Source: Putridiphycobacter roseus (lineage in GTDB: Bacteria > Bacteroidota > Bacteroidia > Flavobacteriales_D > Crocinitomicaceae). Taken from it: a stretch of 64,000 nt of DNA. Positions within the stretch are counted from its first letter, which is position 1. The number at the start of each line of letters is the position of its first letter. Made by a program: the position numbers and the translations under genes. The notes below the pieces were generated by a model. That model had not been told where the DNA came from. It ran no database searches and saw only the letters and a list, made by a program, of their open reading frames with translations. Shown in pieces: positions 42,736 through 51,700 of this stretch. The DNA lies in the NCBI RefSeq assembly GCF_003234935.1, contig NZ_QKSB01000002.1, forward strand, positions 310,001 to 374,000, written 5' to 3'.

Positions 42736-44703
42736 TTATTTAACAATCAATTCCTTCAGTACTTCTTGATTTTCTGTTACCATACGAAAAACATACATCC
42801 CAGGGCTTAATAAGGTTAGATCTACCTCTATAGTATTTGTTAAAACACTTTCTTTATTGATTTCTATAACCTTTTTTCCATCCATTCCAAAAAGAGAAAT
42901 TGAAGTTCCCTTGCCAATCCATTCAGTAGGAAATGCAACAATTACTTGATTGGTAGCTGGATTTGGATAAATATTTACCGACAAGTCTAATTCTACACCT
43001 TCCACACCCAACAAGCAAGTATCTACTGCAACTGTGGCAATCGCACTAGAATCGGAACAACCATTTGTATTTGTTTTAAGCACATTATAAGTCCCTTCAC
43101 TGGCCACAGAATAAGTACTACTAGTTTCCCCTACGATAGCTACACCATTTTTATACCATTGAATGCTACCACCTCCAGCATTTACCATAATATCAGCGGT
43201 TGTTGGCCCACAAAAATTAACGGTTGGACTAGGCGTTAAAACTACATTTGGCAAAGCGCTTTGCGTAATAACCAAAGCAACATTTGAAGAATCTGTACAA
43301 CCTGAAGTATTCGTTTTTATCACATTATAAACGCCTGCTGCCGTAGCAAAAAAGGAATTAGAATTGGCATTTGGAATTAACACTCCATTAGCATACCATT
43401 GAATATTTCCACCACCAGTATTTACATTTATTTCTACACTATCACCAGGACAGAAAACAGCACCTCCAGCAGGAGATAAAGTTACATTTGGCACAGAGTT
43501 TAAGGTGACAGAAAAGCCAGTTGCAGCTGAATCTGCACAACCATCATTATTTGTAAGTAGCATATTATATATTCCAGCTACATCAGCATACACAGAATCG
43601 TTGGTTGCACCTGGCATAGCACTACCATTTAAATACCATTGATTAGTACCACTTGTAGTCGTCGAAATTAAAATACTATCTCCGGGACAAATTCCTATTG
43701 GACTAGCCGTAGAGAACTGGACAACCGGACTTGTACCAATTGTTAATGTAATCGAATCTATTGCAACAACCCCACAAAGATCAGTATATTCTACCTTAAG
43801 CGTACCTGCCGTATCTACTGAAACCGTTGCTGTTGTAATACCAGTGGAAACACCGCTTCCATCAAACCATTCAAAAGAACCATTTGGACCATTGCTATTA
43901 GCGGTTAAATCAATAGCCATACCGTCACAAATTACAGTTCCGTCATTGTCAACAATAGAAACTGTAGGTAGAGAACTTCCGCCGTAGCTGAGCCCTTTAA
44001 TTTCATAGATACTTCCCGTGTTTGTAACTGCTCCAGCAGTGGTAACCCAATGCAAAGTTTGCTCATTAATATCAGAAACCAGAAATTTATTTCCTGCGTA
44101 AACGGCAGCGCCAACATTATAAATATCATCTCCACTCAATGTAACAGGTGTTATTACCATGCTAGTTGGGTGGATGGTTTCCATAACTACATTCCCTAAA
44201 CCCCAACCACTCCAGTGGTATAATAATTGATCAACTGGATTAAAAGTAATCGCTTCTCCATCATTTCCGTTTCCTAAACTCATTACATAAGTCATGGCCG
44301 CCGTTGTTAGATTAATGCTATATAGTTCTTCCGGATTATTTGCGCCATCTCCTGTTACACCATACATTACGCCATTGATATAATCGTAAGCAATACTGGA
44401 AATATTGTCCGTAAAAAGTCCAATTTCGGTAACCACACCAGTTGTCAAGTCAATGTTACCAAGATATCTATTGGATGCGACTTTATAAACCACATAATCA
44501 AGGCCACATGGATCAGAAGCCATGCCATTACAACCTCCAATCGTTCCGGTAGCGGAAGTAAGAGAAGTTGTTGTTGCAACCAAGGTATTCGTATTGATTA
44601 CATTTAAAATAGGAGAATTTAAGTCCACACCATAAACAGTAGTCTGGTTCCAACCGATAAACGGTATTAAAAATAAAGTGCTTAGTAAAATTTGCTTCAG
44701 CAT
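42736..44703 (-). CDS. T9SS-secreted protein with propeller-like and Ig-like domains
   Basis: The 655-residue protein has a signal peptide (to about 19). Residues about 21-240 resemble a DUF-type beta-propeller with repeated short strands (LYSINLTTAAMTYV, NPVDQLLYHWSGWG). Four Ig-like units follow at about 245-323, 326-404, 405-484 and 485-562; the last three share CPGDS, IQWY.NG, GVYN and GCTDSS. A type A T9SS C-terminal sorting domain (about 571-655, starting VNIYPNPATNQV) marks it for secretion and surface attachment. Function is likely adhesive or binding, inferred from domains only. Confidence 0.85.
   Translation of the reverse strand: MLKQILLSTLFLIPFIGWNQTTVYGVDLNSPILNVINTNTLVATTTSLTSATGTIGGCNGMASDPCGLDYVVYKVASNRYLGNIDLTTGVVTEIGLFTDNISSIAYDYINGVMYGVTGDGANNPEELYSINLTTAAMTYVMSLGNGNDGEAITFNPVDQLLYHWSGWGLGNVVMETIHPTSMVITPVTLSGDDIYNVGAAVYAGNKFLVSDINEQTLHWVTTAGAVTNTGSIYEIKGLSYGGSSLPTVSIVDNDGTVICDGMAIDLTANSNGPNGSFEWFDGSGVSTGITTATVSVDTAGTLKVEYTDLCGVVAIDSITLTIGTSPVVQFSTASPIGICPGDSILISTTTSGTNQWYLNGSAMPGATNDSVYADVAGIYNMLLTNNDGCADSAATGFSVTLNSVPNVTLSPAGGAVFCPGDSVEINVNTGGGNIQWYANGVLIPNANSNSFFATAAGVYNVIKTNTSGCTDSSNVALVITQSALPNVVLTPSPTVNFCGPTTADIMVNAGGGSIQWYKNGVAIVGETSSTYSVASEGTYNVLKTNTNGCSDSSAIATVAVDTCLLGVEGVELDLSVNIYPNPATNQVIVAFPTEWIGKGTSISLFGMDGKKVIEINKESVLTNTIEVDLTLLSPGMYVFRMVTENQEVLKELIVK
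43018..43728 (-). repeat. Three tandem Ig-like protein repeats of about 80 residues
   Basis: Units at residues 326-404, 405-484 and 485-562 align throughout, including the IQWY.NG block and the GC.DS block near their ends. Divergence at DNA level suggests they are not recent copies. Confidence 0.7.
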
Positions 44704-44866
44704 AAGAGTCGTGTTTTATTTCCTCTAAAATAAGAAATAAAATCTACGTAACAAAAACACTTGCAGTCTGATAAAAAAAGAGCAACAACTAATCACATAG
44801 TATTTTTTATTTGTTATAAATTAAACCAAAGCATATCGTTTTAGTCATACCCTCAAAATAATAGAT

Positions 44867-46171
44867 ATGAAATCAATGCTGCTAAGTTTTAGTCTCCTGC
44901 TCTTTTTTTTCAATGTTAAGGGGCAAAGTTTATATTTTCCACCTATTTCAGGCGACAACTGGGAGGAGACTTCGTTTACAGAATTAGGATGGTGTGCCGA
45001 TCAACTTCCTACCTTATATAATTATTTAGAGCAATCAAACACCAAGGCCTTTATTGTTTTAAAAAACGGTAAAATTGTGATTGAAAAATACTATGATACT
45101 TTTACTAAAGATAGTTTATGGTACTGGGCTTCTGCAGGAAAAACGATTACCTCCTTTTTAATTGGAAAAGCACAAGAGGAAGGTTTACTTTCTATTGAAG
45201 ATACAACTGCTACTTATTTAGGTAATGGTTGGACCAGTTTAACCAATGCGCAAGAAGAAAAAATCACCATACGACATCAATTAACCATGACCACAGGTCT
45301 TGACGATAGTGGAATTAATTTTGATTGTATTCAAGCAAATTGTTTGACTTACTTAGCAGATGCAGGTACTAGGTGGGCATACCACAATGGTCCCTACTCT
45401 TTGTTGAGAACAGTATTGGAAAATGCTTCCGGTAATAACATCAATTTATTTATGACGCCTAGGTTAAAAACCCCAACAGGAATGGATGGTTTCTATCTCA
45501 ACTATGGCACAAGTTCAGTTTACTTTTCAAAACCTAGAAGTATGGCAAGGTATGGTTTGTTGATGTTAAACAATGGTAACTGGGATGGTAATCAACTCAT
45601 GAATGATGTAAATTATTTAAACGATATGATTACCCCTTCTCAAACATTAAACCAATCGTATGGTTACCTATGGTGGTTAAACGGTCAATCTTCTTTTATG
45701 ATGCCAAGTTTACAAGCCGTTTTTTCAGGCAGTTTTATGCCCAATGCGCCAGCAGATGTCTATGCTGGTATGGGGAAAAATGGTCAAATTCTAAACATAT
45801 CACCTAGTGAAAACTTGATTGTGGTTAGAATGGGGAACGCACCAGGCAGCAGTTATGTACCAAACTATTATAACGATAGTATTTGGCAAATGTTAAACCC
45901 AATAATGTGTAGTACTTCAGGAACAACAGCTCCTAGTAAATTAGATTTACAAATTTACCCCAATCCAACGGAAGGACAAATCCATATAAATGGATTAGAT
46001 CGTCAATCTGCCTTCACCTTATATGGGCTAAATGGACAGTTAGTATGGAAAAAGTTTTTAACGGGAAACAGCACCACTGTTCAAATTCCTGATCACATTA
46101 ATCGGGGTATTTATTTTATTCAAATTAAAACAGAAGAAGCGGTATTCAGCCAAAAATTGATATTGAATTAA
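44867..46171 (+). CDS. T9SS-secreted beta-lactamase-type serine hydrolase
   Basis: A signal peptide (to about 20) precedes a class C beta-lactamase/esterase domain with SAGK (Ser89, Lys92) and YHNGPYS (Tyr172, Asn174). From about residue 357 a type A sorting domain (LQIYPNPTEGQIHING) directs it through the T9SS. Proteins of this kind are secreted esterases or peptidases rather than true beta-lactamases. It is divergent from the Ig-repeat T9SS gene, 163 bases away, so two T9SS cargoes share one intergenic region. Confidence 0.85.
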   Translation: MKSMLLSFSLLLFFFNVKGQSLYFPPISGDNWEETSFTELGWCADQLPTLYNYLEQSNTKAFIVLKNGKIVIEKYYDTFTKDSLWYWASAGKTITSFLIGKAQEEGLLSIEDTTATYLGNGWTSLTNAQEEKITIRHQLTMTTGLDDSGINFDCIQANCLTYLADAGTRWAYHNGPYSLLRTVLENASGNNINLFMTPRLKTPTGMDGFYLNYGTSSVYFSKPRSMARYGLLMLNNGNWDGNQLMNDVNYLNDMITPSQTLNQSYGYLWWLNGQSSFMMPSLQAVFSGSFMPNAPADVYAGMGKNGQILNISPSENLIVVRMGNAPGSSYVPNYYNDSIWQMLNPIMCSTSGTTAPSKLDLQIYPNPTEGQIHINGLDRQSAFTLYGLNGQLVWKKFLTGNSTTVQIPDHINRGIYFIQIKTEEAVFSQKLILN

Positions 46172-46268
46172 TCGTTTAATCCAATAGTGAAGATGCTGCA
46201 TTTTTGTACGAAAAATCAAGGCATGGCAAGTACCATAAAACCAAAATAAACACGTACCCATAATGCAA

Positions 46269-46886
46269 TTAACATTTTAACCAAGCAGCAATACTTCGGC
46301 GTTCTCTAGTTAAAGACGGTAGTACTTCGTGTTCCATTTCTGCACTGCGAAATAAAACCAAACTTCCGCCCAATGGCGAGATATGAATTTGGTCTTTACC
46401 AGTAGGATACAAAGCCAACATACCGCCATCTGAGATTAGCCAATTATCATTGAGATAAAGTAAAATAGAAAATTGACGGGCACCTTCATTTTTAAATTGG
46501 TCAACATGTCGCTTATAAAAACTATTTGTTTCGTAGTTAGCATAATGACTTTCGAAACAATTAATGGCCGTGAAGCAGGTTTTGTTTAAGTACAAGATGA
46601 ATTTTTCTATTTTTTTTAGATAAACCAATTCAAAAGTATTGACACTACTTAATTCAATCCAATTAATTTTATCGCCGCGTATATTTTTATCTTTTTGATA
46701 TGCAAAATTATTTCCAATACCAGAAATTTTCATTTTTTCGGCATCTAATAATGTTTGAATATTTGCATTCAGTCCGACAACAATTTCAGGTAAAATAAAA
46801 TCAATACAATAACCGTAATCATTTTGAATAAGTCCTTGTATAAGCCCTTCAAATTGCAATTGCTCTTGCAGTTCTTCATCAATCAT
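46269..46886 (-). CDS. 2OG-Fe(II) oxygenase (prolyl 4-hydroxylase-like)
   Basis: The 205-residue protein has the iron and 2-oxoglutarate motifs of the P4H-like group: KRHVDQF (His127, Asp129), LNDNW, DGGMLALY, and EHEVLPSLTRERRSIAAW (His186, then Arg). It likely hydroxylates a protein or small molecule. The start at 46886 is used because the longer frame from 46940 begins inside a promoter -7 element; residues before the conserved MIDEELQEQL would be lost only from that extension. Confidence 0.82.
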   Translation of the reverse strand: MIDEELQEQLQFEGLIQGLIQNDYGYCIDFILPEIVVGLNANIQTLLDAEKMKISGIGNNFAYQKDKNIRGDKINWIELSSVNTFELVYLKKIEKFILYLNKTCFTAINCFESHYANYETNSFYKRHVDQFKNEGARQFSILLYLNDNWLISDGGMLALYPTGKDQIHISPLGGSLVLFRSAEMEHEVLPSLTRERRSIAAWLKC

Positions 46887-46937
46887 AAAACTATAGTTAA
46901 GGTTTAGCCTATGAGTTTTGATGTACAAAGAGGTGTT

Positions 46938-46945
46938 CAAATGTA
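46938..46945 (-). promoter_or_regulatory. -7 promoter element TACATTTG for the 2OG oxygenase
   Basis: An exact TANNTTTG on the minus strand, 51 bases before ATG 46886. It overlaps the first codon of the longer reading frame. Confidence 0.45.
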
Positions 46946-47141
46946 CGCCCTTTTTGAATCTGTTTTATACTTTCCTTAAAATAAATCAAAACGATTACAA
47001 AAACCAAACGAACGTTCGCTATTGGTATAATTTATCAGAATAGAATACATTGCAACTGAAATTCAATAAAAAGCATAAAATAAAAATACGATTCAGCCGC
47101 TTATTTGGAAAAAACTGAAGTCATTTTAATTAGGCGTTTAT

Positions 47142-47717
47142 TTATTCAATAACTGACCTATTTAAAAGGAACCATTGAATACCAATAATAGTTTTAGCAT
47201 CTCTAAACCGATTGTCGTGGAATGCTTTAATCAATTCATTCGTCTTTATTTTCACCAATTGAATGTCTTCATTTTCTGTAGCTACTCCCCCTCCTTCATA
47301 CACCTTATCCTTGGTACGAACCGTTGCATAATACAGTGCAATTCTTTCGGAACTACCACCTGGAGAAACAAAAAAGGTGTGAATCAGTTCAATTTCATTC
47401 ACCTGGTAACCGATTTCTTCTGCTACTTCTTTTCCCATTCTTTCTTGGTTACTTTCCGCAGACTCCACAGAACCAGCCGTCAATTCTAAAATCCACCCAT
47501 CTTTCTCTTTAATGGTTGGATACCTAAATTGATTGGTAAATAAAAAAGAGTCCGTATCTTTTTCATAGAGTAGAATAGCAACTGAATCTCCTCTTTCAAA
47601 ACACAAACGCTCAATTTCTATGGTTGTTGAATCGAAACAATCCTGTCTAATTTTTGCTTTTTTTATTTTAAAAAATTGATCAAATACAATCTCTTCTTTC
47701 AGAATTTCATATTTCAT
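47142..47717 (-). CDS. Nudix hydrolase, ADP-sugar pyrophosphatase type
   Basis: From ATG 47717 the protein has 191 residues. The Nudix box is GSVESAESNQERMGKEVAEE, continuing IGY (Gly82, Glu97, Glu100, Glu101), matching GX5EX7REUXEEXGU with Lys in place of Arg. Length and flanking strands (FTNQFRYPTI, GGSSERIALYYA) fit the ADP-ribose/GDP-mannose pyrophosphatase group (NudK-like). It hydrolyses nucleoside diphosphate sugars. The longer frame from 47741 adds eight residues before the usual N-terminus. Confidence 0.85.
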   Translation of the reverse strand: MKYEILKEEIVFDQFFKIKKAKIRQDCFDSTTIEIERLCFERGDSVAILLYEKDTDSFLFTNQFRYPTIKEKDGWILELTAGSVESAESNQERMGKEVAEEIGYQVNEIELIHTFFVSPGGSSERIALYYATVRTKDKVYEGGGVATENEDIQLVKIKTNELIKAFHDNRFRDAKTIIGIQWFLLNRSVIE

Positions 47718-47829
47718 GTTATCTCTACTATTTTTTACCACCAGCCAAGATGGAATGGTGATGTAAAATTTAAAATTAATGTCTTAAATAAAATGAGGCA
47801 TAACCAAAATTGGTCTTACGGATACACCC

Positions 47830-48288
47830 TTAATTTTTTGCATATATATAAGCATTCAAAGAAGTAGCAATTAACAACCAAATAAAATACGGCCAAATAA
47901 GAGCAGTTCGCCAATTTAGAATGTCCATAAAATAAACAAGCATAAAACCAATAAGCAGTGTTAAAGAAGCAATGACAAGCAAACCAAGTAATACTTTGTG
48001 GAATTTAAAAAAGATAGGATTCCAAATGACATTTAGCAAAATTTGCACGGTAAATAAACCAATAATCAACCCTTTACTGGTCATTGAAGTCCATAAATAC
48101 GCCATATAAAATGCAAAACAAACCATAATGAGGGTCCATGCTACACCAAAAACCCAACCGGGTGGCGTCCAAGGAGCTTGCTTGGCATTTACATACCAAG
48201 CAGAACGCACTCCTTTGCTAGTGAAAATCCCCCCAATTCCAAGGGCAACAAAATTGATGATTAAGAAAATAAGTACCGCTAAAACCAT
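47830..48288 (-). CDS. TspO/MBR family protein
   Basis: The 152-residue protein has five membrane segments and the TspO signature, including WYVNAKQAPWTPPGWVFGVA and WTLIMVCFAFYMAYLW with conserved Pro and Trp residues. TspO binds tetrapyrroles and cholesterol-like molecules and affects porphyrin and stress responses. It is 112 bases upstream of the Nudix gene on the same strand. Confidence 0.92.
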   Translation of the reverse strand: MVLAVLIFLIINFVALGIGGIFTSKGVRSAWYVNAKQAPWTPPGWVFGVAWTLIMVCFAFYMAYLWTSMTSKGLIIGLFTVQILLNVIWNPIFFKFHKVLLGLLVIASLTLLIGFMLVYFMDILNWRTALIWPYFIWLLIATSLNAYIYAKN

Positions 48289-48709
48289 TTTTATTTAAGA
48301 TTAAAGTTGCTATAAATTTAATCATTAATATGCAATCAAAACACGACCTATTCACTTTTAATAAAAGTTATATCCTTTTCCACACCAAACTTATAACACC
48401 GATAATTCAAACCTAACCAAAGCAAAAAATACGCTTTTAATGAAAGCCTCTTTTTACCGAGACAAACAAGAAAGTTGAAAATGGATTATGTCAGTGTAAA
48501 TTGGTCTAAAACACACGGAAGTGCAAGCACAGGAAAGTCCAAACCAATTACTATTTAAAAAGGAGAAACGAATAATTAACAAGCTGTAGCATATAATAAT
48601 TAGGTAGCTAAAATTCGGAAACTTGCCGATAAAGGGAGATAAAAAATCAATCAAAATAACTACTTTTATCCACCAAGCTGAACAGTCAGCTGCAACAATT
48701 CTACATGTT
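48289..48709. other. 421-base intergenic region between tspO and the alpha-2-macroglobulin gene
   Basis: No gene is supported here. Small structures are present: an inverted repeat at 48354-48368 (ACTTTT/AAAAGT with a 3-base spacer) and a 51-base block at 48499-48549 whose ends AATTGGT and ACCAATT can pair, enclosing two imperfect 15-base direct repeats (48512-48526 and 48528-48542). The likely promoter for the downstream gene includes a near-match TACTTTTA at 48661-48668. A short open frame on the minus strand looks like chance. Confidence 0.5.
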
Positions 48710-51700
48710 ATGCAAAAAATCATCTTCTATTTCGCACTCTTACTTTTATTAATTGGTTGCGGAAACGACCAAAGTAATACGGCACAAATTATAGTAGATC
48801 CAGGGTTTAGTAATTATGTCAACGCCTTTACTTCAGGGGTAATGTCTAATAGCGATAATATTAAAGTAGTTTTAATTCAACCTGATCAAAATGCAAAACC
48901 TGGAGAGCCATTGGCTCAAAACCTATTTTCTTTTAGTCCAGAAATAGAAGGACAAGCCTATTGGTTAGACCAACAAACCATTGAATTCAGGCCCAATAAA
49001 AAATTAAAATCAGGTCAACAATACAAAGCTACATTTCATTTAGGAGAGCTAATGACCGTTTCAGAAAACTATCGAGAAATGCTGTTTAGTTTTATGATAA
49101 TACACCAAAATTTATCTGTTGATTTTCAAGGCATAAAACCAACCGACTTAACAGACTTCACCAAGCAAGAAATATTTGGCACCGTTAGAACTAGTGATGT
49201 GGTGATACCCGCCGATTTAGAAGCTTGTTTTACTGCCAAGCAAGGTGGGAAAATATTGAATATTGTATGGACACACGGCAATAATAAAACACATGGTTAT
49301 ACCATTACAAATGTAAAAAGAGGTAAAAAAGAACAGTTTATTGATTTATTATGGAATGGAAAAGCTATCGGCGTCTCAGTAAAAGCGGATAAATCCATCC
49401 GTATGCCTCCTTTAGACGAATTTTCAGTATTGCAAGCTACGACAGTTCGAGAGCCAGGATTACATTTTTCCATCCAATTTTCGGATCCGATAGACCAAAA
49501 ACAAGATTTAACGGGCTTAATTCACTTAGCTTCAGGACATGAAATGCGGTTATCCATCATTCAAAATGAAATAAAAGCCTATCCAGTTGGTAAACTCGAT
49601 AGCGAAGAAATAATTATTGTCAGTCAGAATATTCGTAATAGCAAAGGAAATAAATTAATTTCCAACTATGAAAAGGTGGTCGAATTTAACTTAGAGAAGC
49701 CAGCATTGGAATTAATTGGAGAAGGAGTTATTATGCCATCTAATGGTGAAATTAATTTTCCATTTAAGACTATCAATCTGAAAGCCGTAAATATTAGAAT
49801 CCTCCAAGTTTTTGAAAATAACATCACCCAATTCTTCCAAGACAACCAGCATAGCGGATCATCCAACATTACTAGAGTTGGAAGAATGGTTTATGATGGT
49901 ACTGTGGATTTAGTTTCAGACCAAGCCATTGATTATGGAGTTTGGAATAATTTCAAAGTCGATTTAAACCGATTTATTGAACCTGAACCAGGCGCTATTT
50001 ATCGGGTAATGATGTCTTTTGAACGCTATCAATCTCTATACCCTTGTGGAGATAGTACAGGTATTGCAAGTCCAATGAAGCGCAGAGATTTAAATTTTGA
50101 TTCCAATGAATATTATTTTGATGCCAATAATTGGTTTGAAGGTTGGTCGGAATATGAAGACCGAGAAAATCCGTGTTCAGATTCTTATTATAAATATTAC
50201 GAACGTCAAGTCAGTAGAAATGTGATGGCCAGTAATTTTGGCATCATGGCTAAAGAGGGAGCTGACCATGAATTTGATGTCGTGGTTACCGATTTAAGGT
50301 CAACTGATGCGATAGGCGGCGTAACGGTGGAAGCTTATAATTTTCAAAACCAATTGGTAGCAACAAATAGCACCAATGAAAAGGGAATGGTTCGTTTTAA
50401 GGCCCACCAAAAACCTTATTTATTAATGGCCAAGAAAGGAAATCAAAGGGGATATTTAAGAGTAGACAATAGTTCTGCTTTGTCATTAAGCCTTTATGAG
50501 GTTGGCGGTTCAGAGGTAAAGCAAGGAATAAAAGGGTATATCTATGGCGAACGTGGTGTATGGCGTCCAGGCGACTCCCTTTTTATGACTTTTATTTTAG
50601 AAGACAAATTGAAAACCTTGCCTGAAACCCATCCTGTTGTCATGGAATTATACGATCCAATGGGTAAATTAACCGATAAAAAGGTTGCAATTACGGGGGT
50701 AAAAGGAATGTACAGTTTTAAGTTTAACACAACTGAAAAATCACCCACTGGCACCTGGAGAGTAAAAGCAATAGTTGGTAATTCTGAATTTGAACATGCG
50801 GTGAAAATAGAAACGATAAAACCCAATAGAATTAAGATTGATTTGAATTTACCCAAAGTCATTTCAGGCGACCAAACCATCAGTACCACAGTAAGTGCTA
50901 AATGGTTATATGGCGCACCTGGCGCGCAACTTAAAACAAGGGTAGAAATGGAAGTGGCAAATATGAAAACTGCTTTCAAAGGTTACGAAAACTATCAGTT
51001 TGACGATCGTTCTAATCAATTTGAGATGGATGAACCTGTGGTAAGTGAGGCATACACATCAAACACTGGTGAAGTAAAACTAAATTTTGATTGGAGAAAA
51101 CCTAGCAAATCTCCAGGCATGCTGAAGATGAAATTTAAAACGAAAGTATTTGAAAAAGGTGGAGATTTTAGCGAGGATTACCTCTCAACTAAATACTCCC
51201 CTTACGCGAGTTATGTAGGTATAAAATTACCTGGAGGAGGCAATTGGAGAAATGCTTTGAGTACAGAAGATAGTCATGGTATTTCCTTGGTTTCAGTGGA
51301 TGAACAGGGAAACCCAATGAGTAGAAAAGTGAAAATTGAACTTTATAAGGTATCTTATAACTGGTGGTGGGAAGGTGATGGAGCAGATGAATTAACACGT
51401 TACATCAACCGCAGATCTAGCGATTTAATTATGTCGGATTATTTTAGCATCACCAAAGGCAAAGGTATTTACGATCTTAACTTCCCTGAGCGAGGTTGGG
51501 GTAAATATATGCTTCGAATTGTTGATCCAGTATCAGGACATAGTGCCATGGAAGAATTTTATGCGGATTACGCTGGCTGGTATAGCGATATGGATGGAAA
51601 TACAGAAGCTGCTTCTATGTTAAACTTAGAGTTAGATAAAGAAGCTTATAATGTGGGAGAAAAAGCGACAATTACCGTACCTTCTGGAGGGATTGGCAAA

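Noticed and set aside
48525..48545. GGAAAGTCC block resembling the start of an RNase P RNA
   Set aside because: The other conserved RNase P segments are absent and the downstream coding sequence begins within about 170 bases, too little room for the RNA.
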